Part shown: in pieces, positions 1-5,231 of the stretch
Layout: each line of letters begins with the position of its first letter
Numbering within the stretch: position 1 is the stretch's first letter
DNA from: Clostridia bacterium
GTDB taxonomy: Bacteria; Bacillota; Clostridia; Peptostreptococcales; Anaerovoracaceae
Assembly: GCA_024682015.1 (NCBI GenBank)
Contig: JAIKZT010000167.1
Location: forward strand, 1-7,182
DNA: 7,182 bases
Reading direction: 5' to 3'
Position numbers and translations under genes: made by a program
Notes under the pieces: model-generated
What the model was told of the DNA's origin: nothing
The model's input: the letters and a program-made list of their open reading frames with translations, nothing else
Databases searched by the model: none

Positions 1-533
1 GCCGCAAACTGCTGGCCATCGCCATCAACCTGCTCGGCTGTACGCTCACCGTAACGAACGGCGACTTTTCCGGGGTATCCTTCGCGGCGACGGGCGTGCT
101 GTTCGGCGTGCTCGCGGGCTTTTTCTACGCGACGATCACCATCCTGGGCAAGTACATTTCCGGCGACGTAAACCCCTTCGTGATGTGCTTCTACAACTTC
201 CTGTTCGGCACGTTCTTCCTCGTGCTGTTCACCCGGCCGTGGACCCTGGACTTCTCGATCTTCCCGCCGCGCTTCTACCTGCTCGGCGCCGGCATCGGCC
301 TGTTTGGAACGGTCCTGCCGTACATCTTCTACATGACGGGCCTGTCGCATCCGGTCGAAGCCTCGAAAGTGCCGCTCGTGGCGTCCGTGGAGACCGTCGT
401 GGCGGCCATTCTGGGCGTGCTGCTCTTCGCCGAGCCCATGGGTTTCTTCAAGCTGCTGGGCATCGCGCTCGTGCTGGCGTCCGTTGCGATCATCAACACC
501 GGGAAGGCTGACCCGGCCAAAGGGGCCGCCTGA
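1..533 (+). CDS. EamA/DMT-family membrane transporter, 3' part only
   Basis: The reading frame is already open at the left edge (first full codon at base 3), so the true start lies outside the window; 176 residues are visible before the TGA at 531-533. A GTG at 96 could be mistaken for a start, but the frame upstream of it encodes another hydrophobic helix (LLAIAINLLGCTLTV) and reads smoothly into the rest. The visible protein has about six hydrophobic segments separated by short loops. The first would be the last helix of the N-terminal EamA repeat, and the remainder the C-terminal EamA repeat, with typical features such as GVLAGFFYA, the FGTVLPYIFYMTGL stretch and a final helix ending VASVAIINTG. 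Members of this 10-helix drug/metabolite transporter superfamily export or import small metabolites across the cytoplasmic membrane; the substrate cannot be predicted here. The C-terminal tail is short and polar. The family call is fairly secure; the function is open. Confidence 0.85.
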   Translation, partial: RKLLAIAINLLGCTLTVTNGDFSGVSFAATGVLFGVLAGFFYATITILGKYISGDVNPFVMCFYNFLFGTFFLVLFTRPWTLDFSIFPPRFYLLGAGIGLFGTVLPYIFYMTGLSHPVEASKVPLVASVETVVAAILGVLLFAEPMGFFKLLGIALVLASVAIINTGKADPAKGAA

Positions 534-575
534 TCCGCAGGGTTTTTCGCGCGAAGAGGCCGTCGGGCTGTTTCC

Positions 576-592
576 CGGGCGGCAAATGCCCG
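576..592 (+). terminator. weak hairpin after the transporter gene
   Basis: CGGGC (576-580) can pair with GCCCG (588-592) around a 7-base loop, about 43 bases after the transporter stop. No T-run follows, so it is a poor intrinsic terminator on its own. The stronger hairpin at 628-651 may also stop transcription from this side. Confidence 0.25.
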
Positions 593-618
593 CCTTGTCT
601 TCCAAAACCATTTACACG

Positions 619-651
619 CAAAATAAAACTGCGGGGCTTTTGCCCCGCAGT
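619..651 (-). terminator. acpP intrinsic terminator
   Basis: A perfect 10-bp stem, ACTGCGGGGC (628-637) with GCCCCGCAGT (642-651), encloses a 4-base loop. Read on the minus strand it is followed directly by TTTATTTTGCG, a U-rich tail, and it begins 17 bases after the acpP stop codon. This is a classical Rho-independent terminator for acpP. Read on the plus strand the tail is CGCTTTGTTTCGG, weaker but T-containing, so the hairpin may also terminate the convergent transporter transcript. Confidence 0.92.
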
Positions 652-667
652 CGCTTTGTTTCGGCTG

Positions 668-901
668 TTATTCGTTCATGTTGTCTTCGACGTAGTGAAC
701 GATGTTCGCCACCGTCTTGAATTCCTCGGCAACTTCCTCCGGGATCTCGATCTCGTAGTAGTCTTCAATGGCCATGATGATCTCCACGGCATCGAGCGAA
801 TCCGCTTCCAGATCTTTGGTGAGGCTGGTTTCCATTGTAATATCGTCCGGATCGACGTCCAATTGTTCCGCGATGATTTCGCGAACTTTTTCAAAAATCA
901 T
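668..901 (-). CDS. acpP: acyl carrier protein
   Basis: A 77-residue acidic protein with the hallmark DSL motif (Asp34-Ser35-Leu36). Ser35 is the residue that receives 4'-phosphopantetheine from holo-ACP synthase; the carrier then holds growing acyl chains as thioesters during cytoplasmic type II fatty-acid synthesis. The length and four-helix pattern (starting MIFEKVREIIAEQL, ending VANIVHYVEDNMNE) match bacterial ACPs of about 75-80 residues. The ATG at 899-901 is preceded by GGAGG (907-911 on the complement) with a 5-base gap, which settles the start. The gene is transcribed from its own promoter (953-980) and ends in a strong terminator, so it appears monocistronic. No other fatty-acid genes (fabD, fabG, fabF) adjoin it here, unlike the common fab clusters. 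The ABC-F gene lies 88 bases upstream on the same strand with no visible terminator in between, so some read-through is possible. Confidence 0.97.
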   Translation of the reverse strand: MIFEKVREIIAEQLDVDPDDITMETSLTKDLEADSLDAVEIIMAIEDYYEIEIPEEVAEEFKTVANIVHYVEDNMNE

Positions 902-917
902 ATTATCCTCCGTTGAT

Positions 918-934
918 GCGCCTTGCTCAGGCGC
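918..934 (-). promoter_or_regulatory. small hairpin in the acpP leader
   Basis: GCGCCT (918-923) and AGGCGC (929-934) are perfect complements around a 5-base loop. The element lies in the predicted 5' leader of acpP, between the promoter and the ribosome binding site (907-911), six bases from the latter. It might stabilise the messenger or tune ribosome access. Six base pairs is short, so this may be chance in GC-rich DNA. Confidence 0.3.
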
Positions 935-952
935 CTTACTAGACTTACCTAA

Positions 953-980
953 ATTATAATATACCGAGCCGTATGTGCAA
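953..980 (-). promoter_or_regulatory. sigma-A-type promoter of acpP
   Basis: On the minus strand TTGCAC (complement of 975-980) is followed after 16 bases by a perfect TATAAT (complement of 953-958). The predicted start of transcription is near 946, giving a leader of about 45 bases before the acpP ATG. The -35 box matches four of six consensus bases. The position, immediately after the ABC-F stop, gives acpP its own transcription unit. Confidence 0.8.
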
Positions 981-989
981 GAATTTTTT

Positions 990-2855
990 TTAGAGTTCTT
1001 CCTGCAGCGCCATCCAGGCTTCGTAGTACTCTTCCAGCTGCGCTTTGGCCTCCAGAAGCTCAGAATTCGCTTTTCTGGCCTTTTCGGGATCGGAGAATAT
1101 CTCGGGCAGGCAGAGCAGGTTTTCGAGCTCTGTGACCCGATTTTCGCCCTTCTGGACCATTTCTTCAGCCAGCTCCAGTCTGCGCTGCTTTTTGCGCTTC
1201 TCCGCGGCTTCTTCCTTCTCCTTCGCGCGTTGCGCGATGCGCTCTTCTTTCGTCAGCGCGGCGGCTGGATCCTTCGCCCCGGCTGCCTTGCCCAGGCTTT
1301 CCAGATAGGCCTTCCCGGAGGAAACGGACGAGGATTTCTGTTCGTAATAGTCGTAGGATCCCAGATAGACGGTAATGCCGTCCCGGCCCAGTTCGTAGAT
1401 GGCCGTGGGGATCTTCTGCAGCAGGTAGCGGTCGTGGGACACGATGAGCAGCGTCCCTGGGAATTCCATCAGCGCATCCTCGAACACTTCCTTGGCCGCG
1501 ATGTCCAGGTGGTTCGTCGGCTCATCGAGGATGAGAAAATTCGCGCCCGTCATCATGAGCTTCAGCAGCGACAGCTTCGCCTTCTCGCCGCCGGCGAGGT
1601 CCTTCACCTGCTTGAACACGTCGTCGCCGTAGAACCCCAGCCGTCCGAGGAGCTTGCGCAGTTCCACCTGGTCGTACTTGATGTACGTGCTGTGGATCTC
1701 GTCGAGCACGGTCTTGTTCATGTCGAGCAGCTGCTGCTCCTGGTCGTAGTAGCCGGGCAGCACGTTCTGCCCCAGGCGAAGCCAGCCGCTGTCGGGGACG
1801 AGCTCGCCGAGGATGATCTTCAGCAGGGTCGTCTTGCCCACGCCGTTCGGGCCGACCATGCAGATACGGTCGCCCTTTTTGATGTCCATGCTGACCCCGG
1901 CGAACAGTGGCTTTCTGCCGCCGCCCTCCGCGGGGAAGCTCATGGCGAGGTCTTCGGCTTGCAGCACGTCCGTGCCGCTCTTCAGTTTTTCCTCGAAGCG
2001 GATGTGCAGCTTTTCGTGGAACAGGGCGGGCTTTCGGATCGGTTCGAGCTGCGCGAGGCGCTTCTCCCGGCTCTGGGCGCGCTTCACGAGGTGCTCGGTA
2101 TTGTGCTCCTTGAACCGCCGGATGATCTCCTCCTGCCGCGCGATCTCGGCTCTCTGCTGCTCGTAGTGGCGCAGGTCCTGCTCGTAGCGCAGCTGCTTCT
2201 TTTCCTTGTACGTCGTATAGTTTCCCTCGTAGGCGTTGAGCCGGCGATTTTCAATTTCGAAAATGCGGGTGACGACGCGGTCGAGGAAGTAGCGGTCGTG
2301 CGAGATGATCACGAGCGTGCTGCGGCAGTTCTTCAGGTAGCCTTCCAGCCACTTGAGCGTGCCAATGTCCAGGTGGTTCGTGGGCTCATCCAGCAGGAGG
2401 ATGTCCGGTTCCTGCAGCAGAAGCGACGCCATGGCTAGGCGCGTGCGCTCGCCGCCCGACAGGGTGCCGACGGGCTTGTCGAAATAGTCGTCCGTGAACG
2501 CGAGGCTGCGCAGGATGCCGACGGATCCCTTTTCGTAGGAATACCCGTGAACCTCCTCAAAATGCGCCTTCTGCTCGGGACTGGCTGCCTTGGCGACCTC
2601 CTCGCGGACGGTGCCGCCGTCGGGAAAGTGGTCGCGCTGCTTCAGGTAACCCATCCGAGTGCCTTTTTCATAGTACAGGTCGCCGTCGTCCGCGGCGAGT
2701 TCGCCCGCCAGGATGCGCATGAGCGTGGATTTCCCGGCCCCGTTGGCGCCGACGATGCCGATGCGGTCGCCCGCGTTGATGTGGAACGTCACGTCCTCCA
2801 GCACGCTTTCGATCCCGAAACTCTTATTCAGTTTGGATGCGGTAATGATGCTCAT
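990..2855 (-). CDS. ABC-F family ATPase, YdiF-like
   Basis: A 621-residue protein with two ABC ATPase domains in one chain and no membrane segments, the layout of ABC-F proteins, which bind the ribosome and assist translation or antibiotic resistance and do not transport. Domain 1 has Walker A GANGAGKST (36-44), signature LSGGE (132-136), Walker B with catalytic Glu157 in LLLDEPTNHLD, and SHDR (185-188). A charged linker (about 205-300), the region that reaches towards the peptidyl-tRNA site in this family, follows. Domain 2 has Walker A GPNGVGKTT (335-343), a variant signature LAGGE (420-424), Glu445 in LILDEPTNHLD, and SHDR (473-476). Residues about 520-621 are rich in Lys, Glu and Ala and look like a C-terminal coiled coil. 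The architecture and length fit YdiF/Uup-type housekeeping members. The first strand of domain 1 begins at residue 3, so the ATG at 2853-2855 must be the start, yet no Shine-Dalgarno sequence precedes it. The gene is divergent from rex. Confidence 0.93.
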   Translation of the reverse strand: MSIITASKLNKSFGIESVLEDVTFHINAGDRIGIVGANGAGKSTLMRILAGELAADDGDLYYEKGTRMGYLKQRDHFPDGGTVREEVAKAASPEQKAHFEEVHGYSYEKGSVGILRSLAFTDDYFDKPVGTLSGGERTRLAMASLLLQEPDILLLDEPTNHLDIGTLKWLEGYLKNCRSTLVIISHDRYFLDRVVTRIFEIENRRLNAYEGNYTTYKEKKQLRYEQDLRHYEQQRAEIARQEEIIRRFKEHNTEHLVKRAQSREKRLAQLEPIRKPALFHEKLHIRFEEKLKSGTDVLQAEDLAMSFPAEGGGRKPLFAGVSMDIKKGDRICMVGPNGVGKTTLLKIILGELVPDSGWLRLGQNVLPGYYDQEQQLLDMNKTVLDEIHSTYIKYDQVELRKLLGRLGFYGDDVFKQVKDLAGGEKAKLSLLKLMMTGANFLILDEPTNHLDIAAKEVFEDALMEFPGTLLIVSHDRYLLQKIPTAIYELGRDGITVYLGSYDYYEQKSSSVSSGKAYLESLGKAAGAKDPAAALTKEERIAQRAKEKEEAAEKRKKQRRLELAEEMVQKGENRVTELENLLCLPEIFSDPEKARKANSELLEAKAQLEEYYEAWMALQEEL

Positions 2856-2869
2856 AACTTTTATATTTT

Positions 2870-2875
2870 ATCATA
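2870..2875 (-). promoter_or_regulatory. possible -10 box for the ABC-F gene
   Basis: TATGAT on the minus strand lies 14 bases before the ABC-F ATG, in an AT-rich stretch. If used, transcription would begin about 8 bases before the ATG, making the messenger nearly leaderless; that would agree with the missing Shine-Dalgarno sequence. The hexamer 17 bases upstream (ATAGCT) is a poor -35 box, so the assignment is tentative. Confidence 0.35.
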
Positions 2876-2882
2876 AAAACGG

Positions 2883-2903
2883 CGCGGAGGACAGCTATCC
2901 GCG
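2883..2903. repeat. inverted repeat between the ABC-F gene and rex
   Basis: CGCGGA (2883-2888) and TCCGCG (2898-2903) are perfect complements separated by 9 bases. It lies between the two divergent starts, just upstream of the possible ABC-F -10 box. It could be an operator for an unknown regulator or a chance dyad; no known site is recognised. Confidence 0.3.
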
Positions 2904-2919
2904 TCACAGTAAAAAACTG

Positions 2920-2949
2920 TTGTGAAAATCGCTGAGATAGTGATAAAAT
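2920..2949 (+). promoter_or_regulatory. rex promoter with extended -10
   Basis: TTGTGA (2920-2925) acts as a moderate -35 box. TAAAAT (2944-2949) is a five-of-six -10 box, preceded by TGA (2941-2943), which forms an extended -10 element. The spacer is 18 bases. The predicted transcript starts near 2956, about 30 bases before the rex ATG. Confidence 0.6.
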
Positions 2950-2955
2950 TAACAG
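2938..2955. promoter_or_regulatory. candidate Rex operator overlapping the rex -10 box
   Basis: The 18-base site is TAGTGAT, AAAA, TTAACAG. Known Rex operators take the form TTGTGAA or TTGTTAA, four bases, then TTCACAA or TTAACAA. Taking the TTGTGAA left half and the TTAACAA right half, this site matches five of seven and six of seven bases. It covers the -10 box of the rex promoter, so bound Rex would block its own transcription, as is common for rex genes. A single perfect half site TTGTGAA (2920-2926) also lies just upstream, without a partner. Confidence 0.5.
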
Positions 2956-2986
2956 GTGAGCTAACGCTTGGGAAAGGATATGAAAC

Positions 2987-3625
2987 ATGAGACAGAACGA
3001 AAAGATTTCTCCGGCGGTCATCAGGCGGCTTCCCCGCTACCTGCGCGCGTTAGAAGATCTTGAGAACAGCAAGGCAGAGCGGATATCCTCGGGTGAACTT
3101 TCCAAGCTGATCGGGTATACGGCCTCCCAGATCCGGCAGGATCTGAACCATTTCGGCGGCTTCGGCCAGCAGGGATACGGCTATAACGTTAAGGATCTGA
3201 AGGCGGAGATCGAAAAGATCCTCGGCCTTGGAACGCAATATAGAATGGTCATCGTGGGCAGCGGACGCCTCGGTCAGGCCATCAACAGCTTTATCAGCTC
3301 CTACAGCGATGATTTCAGGGTCATCTCCCTGTTCGACGTCAAGGAAGACCTCATCGGCAAAGAGAAGAGCGGCGTCCTCATCCGCGACGTGGCCTGTCTG
3401 GAGGAGTATCTCCGGGAAAACAAGCCGGACATCGGCGTCATCACCGTCACGAAGGAGCACGCGCAGGAAGCGTGCGACAAGCTCATCGCGGGCGGTGTGC
3501 GGGGCATCTGGAACTTCGCCCCCATCGATCTGGAGGGGTCACCCGACATACCCATGGAGAACGTGCACCTGTCGGACAACCTCCACAGCCTGGTGTACTA
3601 CATCAACCATCCGGAACAGATCTAA
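2987..3625 (+). CDS. rex: redox-sensing transcriptional repressor Rex
   Basis: A 212-residue protein, the usual length for Rex. Residues 1-80 form a winged-helix DNA-binding domain, recognisable by RRLPRYLRALEDL, SSGELSKLIGYTASQIRQDL and the family motif FGGFGQQGYGYNV. Residues 85-205 form a Rossmann domain with nucleotide-binding GSGRLG (91-96) after the strand MVIV, and FDV about 25 residues later. The C-terminal segment LSDNLHSLVYYIN resembles the helix that swaps between subunits of the dimer. Rex binds its operators when NADH/NAD+ is low and lets go when NADH rises, controlling fermentation and anaerobic respiration genes. The start ATG is preceded by AAGGA (2974-2978) at 8 bases. In GSGRLG the fifth residue of the loop is the usual Leu, while Ser and Arg replace the more common Ala/Val and Asn; the spacing is intact. 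The gene is monocistronic, with its own promoter and terminator, and is probably autoregulated. Confidence 0.97.
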   Translation: MRQNEKISPAVIRRLPRYLRALEDLENSKAERISSGELSKLIGYTASQIRQDLNHFGGFGQQGYGYNVKDLKAEIEKILGLGTQYRMVIVGSGRLGQAINSFISSYSDDFRVISLFDVKEDLIGKEKSGVLIRDVACLEEYLRENKPDIGVITVTKEHAQEACDKLIAGGVRGIWNFAPIDLEGSPDIPMENVHLSDNLHSLVYYINHPEQI

Positions 3626-3634
3626 ACGCAAGAA

Positions 3635-3673
3635 AATAGCCGCTTCCCGAGGGAAACGGCTATTATTTCCTTT
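3635..3673 (+). terminator. shared bidirectional terminator of rex and the ferredoxin gene
   Basis: AATAGCCG (3635-3642) pairs with CGGCTATT (3657-3664). After one C/A mismatch, TTCC (3644-3647) pairs with GGAA (3652-3655) around a small loop. On the plus strand the tail is ATTTCCTTT, ten bases after the rex stop begins the hairpin. On the minus strand the stem runs into TATTTTCTTG, and the hairpin starts 27 bases after the ferredoxin stop. One structure therefore serves two convergent genes. Confidence 0.85.
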
Positions 3674-3690
3674 ACCTTGTGCTGAATCAG

Positions 3691-3858
3691 TTAGGCGTGG
3701 GGAGCTTCTACGGGGCAGGTAGCCGCGCAGGCACCGCACTCGATGCACTTTTCAGCGTCGATCTCGTACTTGCCGTCGCCTTCCGCGATAGCTTCTACGG
3801 GGCACTCCGCTGCGCAGGCACCGCAACTGATGCAAGCATCACCGATTACATATGCCAT
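3691..3858 (-). CDS. 2[4Fe-4S] ferredoxin, clostridial type
   Basis: A complete 55-residue protein, MAYVIGDACISCGACAAECP at its N-terminus. It has two CxxCxxCxxxCP cluster motifs, with cysteines at 9, 12, 15, 19 and at 38, 41, 44, 48. In this family the first three cysteines of each motif and the last of the other hold each [4Fe-4S] cluster. Length and sequence match classical clostridial ferredoxins of about 55 residues, soluble cytoplasmic low-potential carriers serving pyruvate:ferredoxin oxidoreductase, hydrogenase, Rnf and similar enzymes. The ATG (3856-3858) follows a very strong AAAGGAGG with 8 bases between GGAGG (3867-3871) and the start. The gene lies head to head with the P-loop/Asp23 gene and tail to tail with rex, so it is a single-gene transcript. 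The two halves share long identical DNA stretches (see findings). The small size makes automatic callers likely to skip it, but the cysteine pattern leaves little doubt. Confidence 0.97.
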   Translation of the reverse strand: MAYVIGDACISCGACAAECPVEAIAEGDGKYEIDAEKCIECGACAATCPVEAPHA

Positions 3859-3909
3859 ATTGTGTTCCTCCTTTGTTCTGAAGACGTATCGGACCTCTAG
3901 TCCAAGGAC

Positions 3910-3936
3910 AGTATAGCATATTTTTCAGAATTGCAA
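3910..3936 (-). promoter_or_regulatory. promoter of the ferredoxin gene
   Basis: On the minus strand TGC followed by TATACT (complement of 3910-3918) forms an extended -10 element. TTGCAA (3931-3936) sits 15 bases upstream as a -35 candidate; the spacing is short, which extended -10 promoters can tolerate. The predicted leader is about 45 bases and ends with the strong ribosome binding site. Confidence 0.6.
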
Positions 3937-3981
3937 GCACAAAAATTAATTTCGTAACCAATTTGTCAAGAATGGAATGAA

Positions 3982-3995
3982 TTAGCATTGGCTAA
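3982..3995. repeat. short inverted repeat upstream of the P-loop/Asp23 gene
   Basis: TTAGC (3982-3986) and GCTAA (3991-3995) are perfect complements around four bases, ending 21 bases before the start codon at 4017. It could be an operator or part of the leader. No convincing promoter for the downstream gene is visible in 3859-4016, so its role is unclear. Confidence 0.25.
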
Positions 3996-4016
3996 CTCAA
4001 ATGCAGGTGCATCTCC

Positions 4017-4829
4017 ATGAGGACCTACGGGCTTTCCGGCAAGAGCGGAACGGGAAAAAGCTATAACGCCAGCGAACTGTGCGGCCGCATGCGCATCCCC
4101 GCCATCATCGACGACGGGCTGTTCATCTACGGCAGCAACATCGTGGCGGGCATCTCTGCGAAGAAGCAGGCCACGCGCATGGGCGCGGTCAAGACGGCGC
4201 TGTTCATGAACAACGACCACTGTGTCGAGGTGAGGGCAGCCATACGCCGCACGAAGCCCGACAGCATCCTCATCCTGGGGACGTCCGACCGCATGGTGGA
4301 GCAGATCGCGGAACGCCTGGGGCTTCCCGCGCCGACCCGCATCATCCACATCGAGGACATCACGACGAAGGCGGAGCGAAACCGGGCCTCGCGGGAGCGC
4401 AAGGAGGACGGCACGCACGTCATCCCGGCGCCGACGTTCGAGGTGAGGCGCCAGTTTTCCGGTTATTTCATTGACCCGAAGCGAACGCTGAAAAACGTGG
4501 GGCTGAGGCGGCCCGTCGCGACGGAGAAGACCGTGGTGCGGCCTACGTTCAGCTACCTCGGCCGCTACGAGATCTCCGACAAGGTCGTCTCGGACATCGT
4601 CCAGCACATAGCCTCCGTCACCCCGGGCGTCGCGGGCGTACTGTGGGTGTCGAGCGAGAACAGCGACGAGGGCATGTACATCCGCATCGTGCTGCAGTTC
4701 GAGTATGGCTGCCAGGTGCGCAAAGCGGCTCTGGCGGTCCAGCGCGCGGTCGCGGGCGAAGTCGCCTACATGACCGCCTTCAACGTGCTGGGCGTGGAAG
4801 TGGAGATCCGCGGATTTAAGTTTAAATAA
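4017..4829 (+). CDS. P-loop NTPase-like protein with C-terminal Asp23/Gls24-type domain
   Basis: A 270-residue protein without signal peptide or membrane helix. The N-terminus carries a Walker A loop, GKSGTGKS (8-15), right after a short strand (MRTYGLS), so the ATG at 4017 is credible although its ribosome binding site (AGGTG at 4005-4009, 7 bases away) is modest. Residues 20-115 alternate strands and helices as in a kinase-like or AAA-like fold; SILILG (83-88) and RIIHIEDI (108-115) are possible later strands, but there is no classical Walker B. Residues 118-170 are rich in Arg and Lys. Residues about 174-265 resemble an Asp23/Gls24 (DUF322) domain: RYEISDKVVSDIVQHIA, then PGVAG, then a strand IRIVLQFEYGCQV and a final VEVEI strand. 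Asp23-type proteins in Firmicutes are linked to envelope stress and usually lack an ATPase part. The function is unknown; ATP-dependent action at the cell envelope is only a guess. Divergent from the ferredoxin gene; groES follows after 117 bases with its own promoter. Confidence 0.85.
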   Translation: MRTYGLSGKSGTGKSYNASELCGRMRIPAIIDDGLFIYGSNIVAGISAKKQATRMGAVKTALFMNNDHCVEVRAAIRRTKPDSILILGTSDRMVEQIAERLGLPAPTRIIHIEDITTKAERNRASRERKEDGTHVIPAPTFEVRRQFSGYFIDPKRTLKNVGLRRPVATEKTVVRPTFSYLGRYEISDKVVSDIVQHIASVTPGVAGVLWVSSENSDEGMYIRIVLQFEYGCQVRKAALAVQRAVAGEVAYMTAFNVLGVEVEIRGFKFK

Positions 4830-4842
4830 GTGAAATAGGGTA

Positions 4843-4870
4843 TTGCATTCGGGAAAGAATGGTGTATAAT
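4843..4870 (+). promoter_or_regulatory. sigma-A-type promoter of groES-groEL
   Basis: TTGCAT (4843-4848) and a perfect TATAAT (4865-4870) are 16 bases apart. Transcription should begin near 4877, inside the CIRCE element, so HrcA binding would block initiation. The promoter begins 13 bases after the stop codon of the preceding gene, and no terminator hairpin is visible between them. Confidence 0.88.
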
Positions 4871-4874
4871 CTAT

Positions 4875-4901
4875 TTAGCACTCAGGAGATATGAGTGCTA
4901 A
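4875..4901. promoter_or_regulatory. CIRCE operator for HrcA
   Basis: TTAGCACTC (4875-4883), nine bases, then GAGTGCTAA (4893-4901): a perfect copy of the CIRCE consensus, with no mismatch in either arm. CIRCE is bound by the repressor HrcA, which needs GroEL to stay active, so heat or misfolded protein that occupies GroEL relieves repression. The site covers the predicted transcription start. hrcA itself is not in the window. Confidence 0.98.
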
Positions 4902-4946
4902 TAAAACGCTTGAATTACATTTCACATACGAAGGGAGATTGTAGAC

Positions 4947-5219
4947 ATGACAGTAAAACCGTTAGGAGACAGAGTCCTCATCAAGCGCGTCGAGGCCGAA
5001 GAGAAGACCAAGGGCGGCATCATTCTGGCGGGCGCTGCGAAAGAGCAGCCCCAGATGGCCGAGGTCATCGCGGTAGGTCCGGGAACGGACGAGGTCAAGA
5101 TGGAAGTCAAGGCTGGGGACAAGGTCATCTTTTCCAAATATGCCGGCACCGAGATCAAGACGGACGGCGACGAATTCATCATCATGTCCCAGAAGGACAT
5201 CTTAGCGATCGTGGAATAG
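4947..5219 (+). CDS. groES: co-chaperonin GroES
   Basis: A 90-residue protein matching Hsp10/GroES over its whole length: MTVKPLGDRVLIKR at the start, the mobile loop KTKGGIILAG (about 20-30) that contacts GroEL, the central VGPG and the GDKVIFSKYAGTEIK strand pair, and the typical end DILAIVE. It forms a seven-membered lid on GroEL and closes the folding chamber in the cytoplasm. AGGGAG (4932-4937) lies 9 bases before the ATG. First gene of the operon, under the CIRCE-controlled promoter, with a leader of about 70 bases that contains most of the CIRCE inverted repeat, which in other bacteria also affects messenger stability. Nothing unusual in sequence or length. Confidence 0.98.
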   Translation: MTVKPLGDRVLIKRVEAEEKTKGGIILAGAAKEQPQMAEVIAVGPGTDEVKMEVKAGDKVIFSKYAGTEIKTDGDEFIIMSQKDILAIVE

Positions 5220-5231
5220 GGAGGCAGCACC

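Noticed and set aside
96..98. GTG as start of the transporter gene
   Set aside because: The frame is open to the window edge and encodes a further transmembrane helix upstream; no ribosome binding site precedes this GTG.
484..720. A 78-codon open frame overlapping the transporter end and acpP
   Set aside because: It crosses two genes and a strong terminator hairpin, has no ribosome binding site, and its translation lacks any known motif.
936..952. FapR-like operator at the acpP transcription start
   Set aside because: TTA and TAA ends and the position fit, but the inner bases are not palindromic and most differ from the FapR consensus. Not enough to name it.
975..2438. A 487-codon open frame on the plus strand opposite the ABC-F gene
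   Set aside because: Its translation is low-complexity, rich in Leu, Val, Gln and His, with no recognisable domain, and it is fully antisense to a clear ABC-F gene. It is a GC-rich shadow frame.
3964..3969. TTGACA on the minus strand as -35 box for the ferredoxin gene
   Set aside because: A perfect -35 hexamer, but no -10-like sequence lies 16-18 bases downstream. The extended -10 at 3910-3918 is better placed with respect to the gene.
3966..4607. A 213-codon open frame on the minus strand opposite the P-loop/Asp23 gene
   Set aside because: Arg/His/Asp-rich composition without any motif; the plus-strand frame has a P-loop and a domain match, so this is a shadow.
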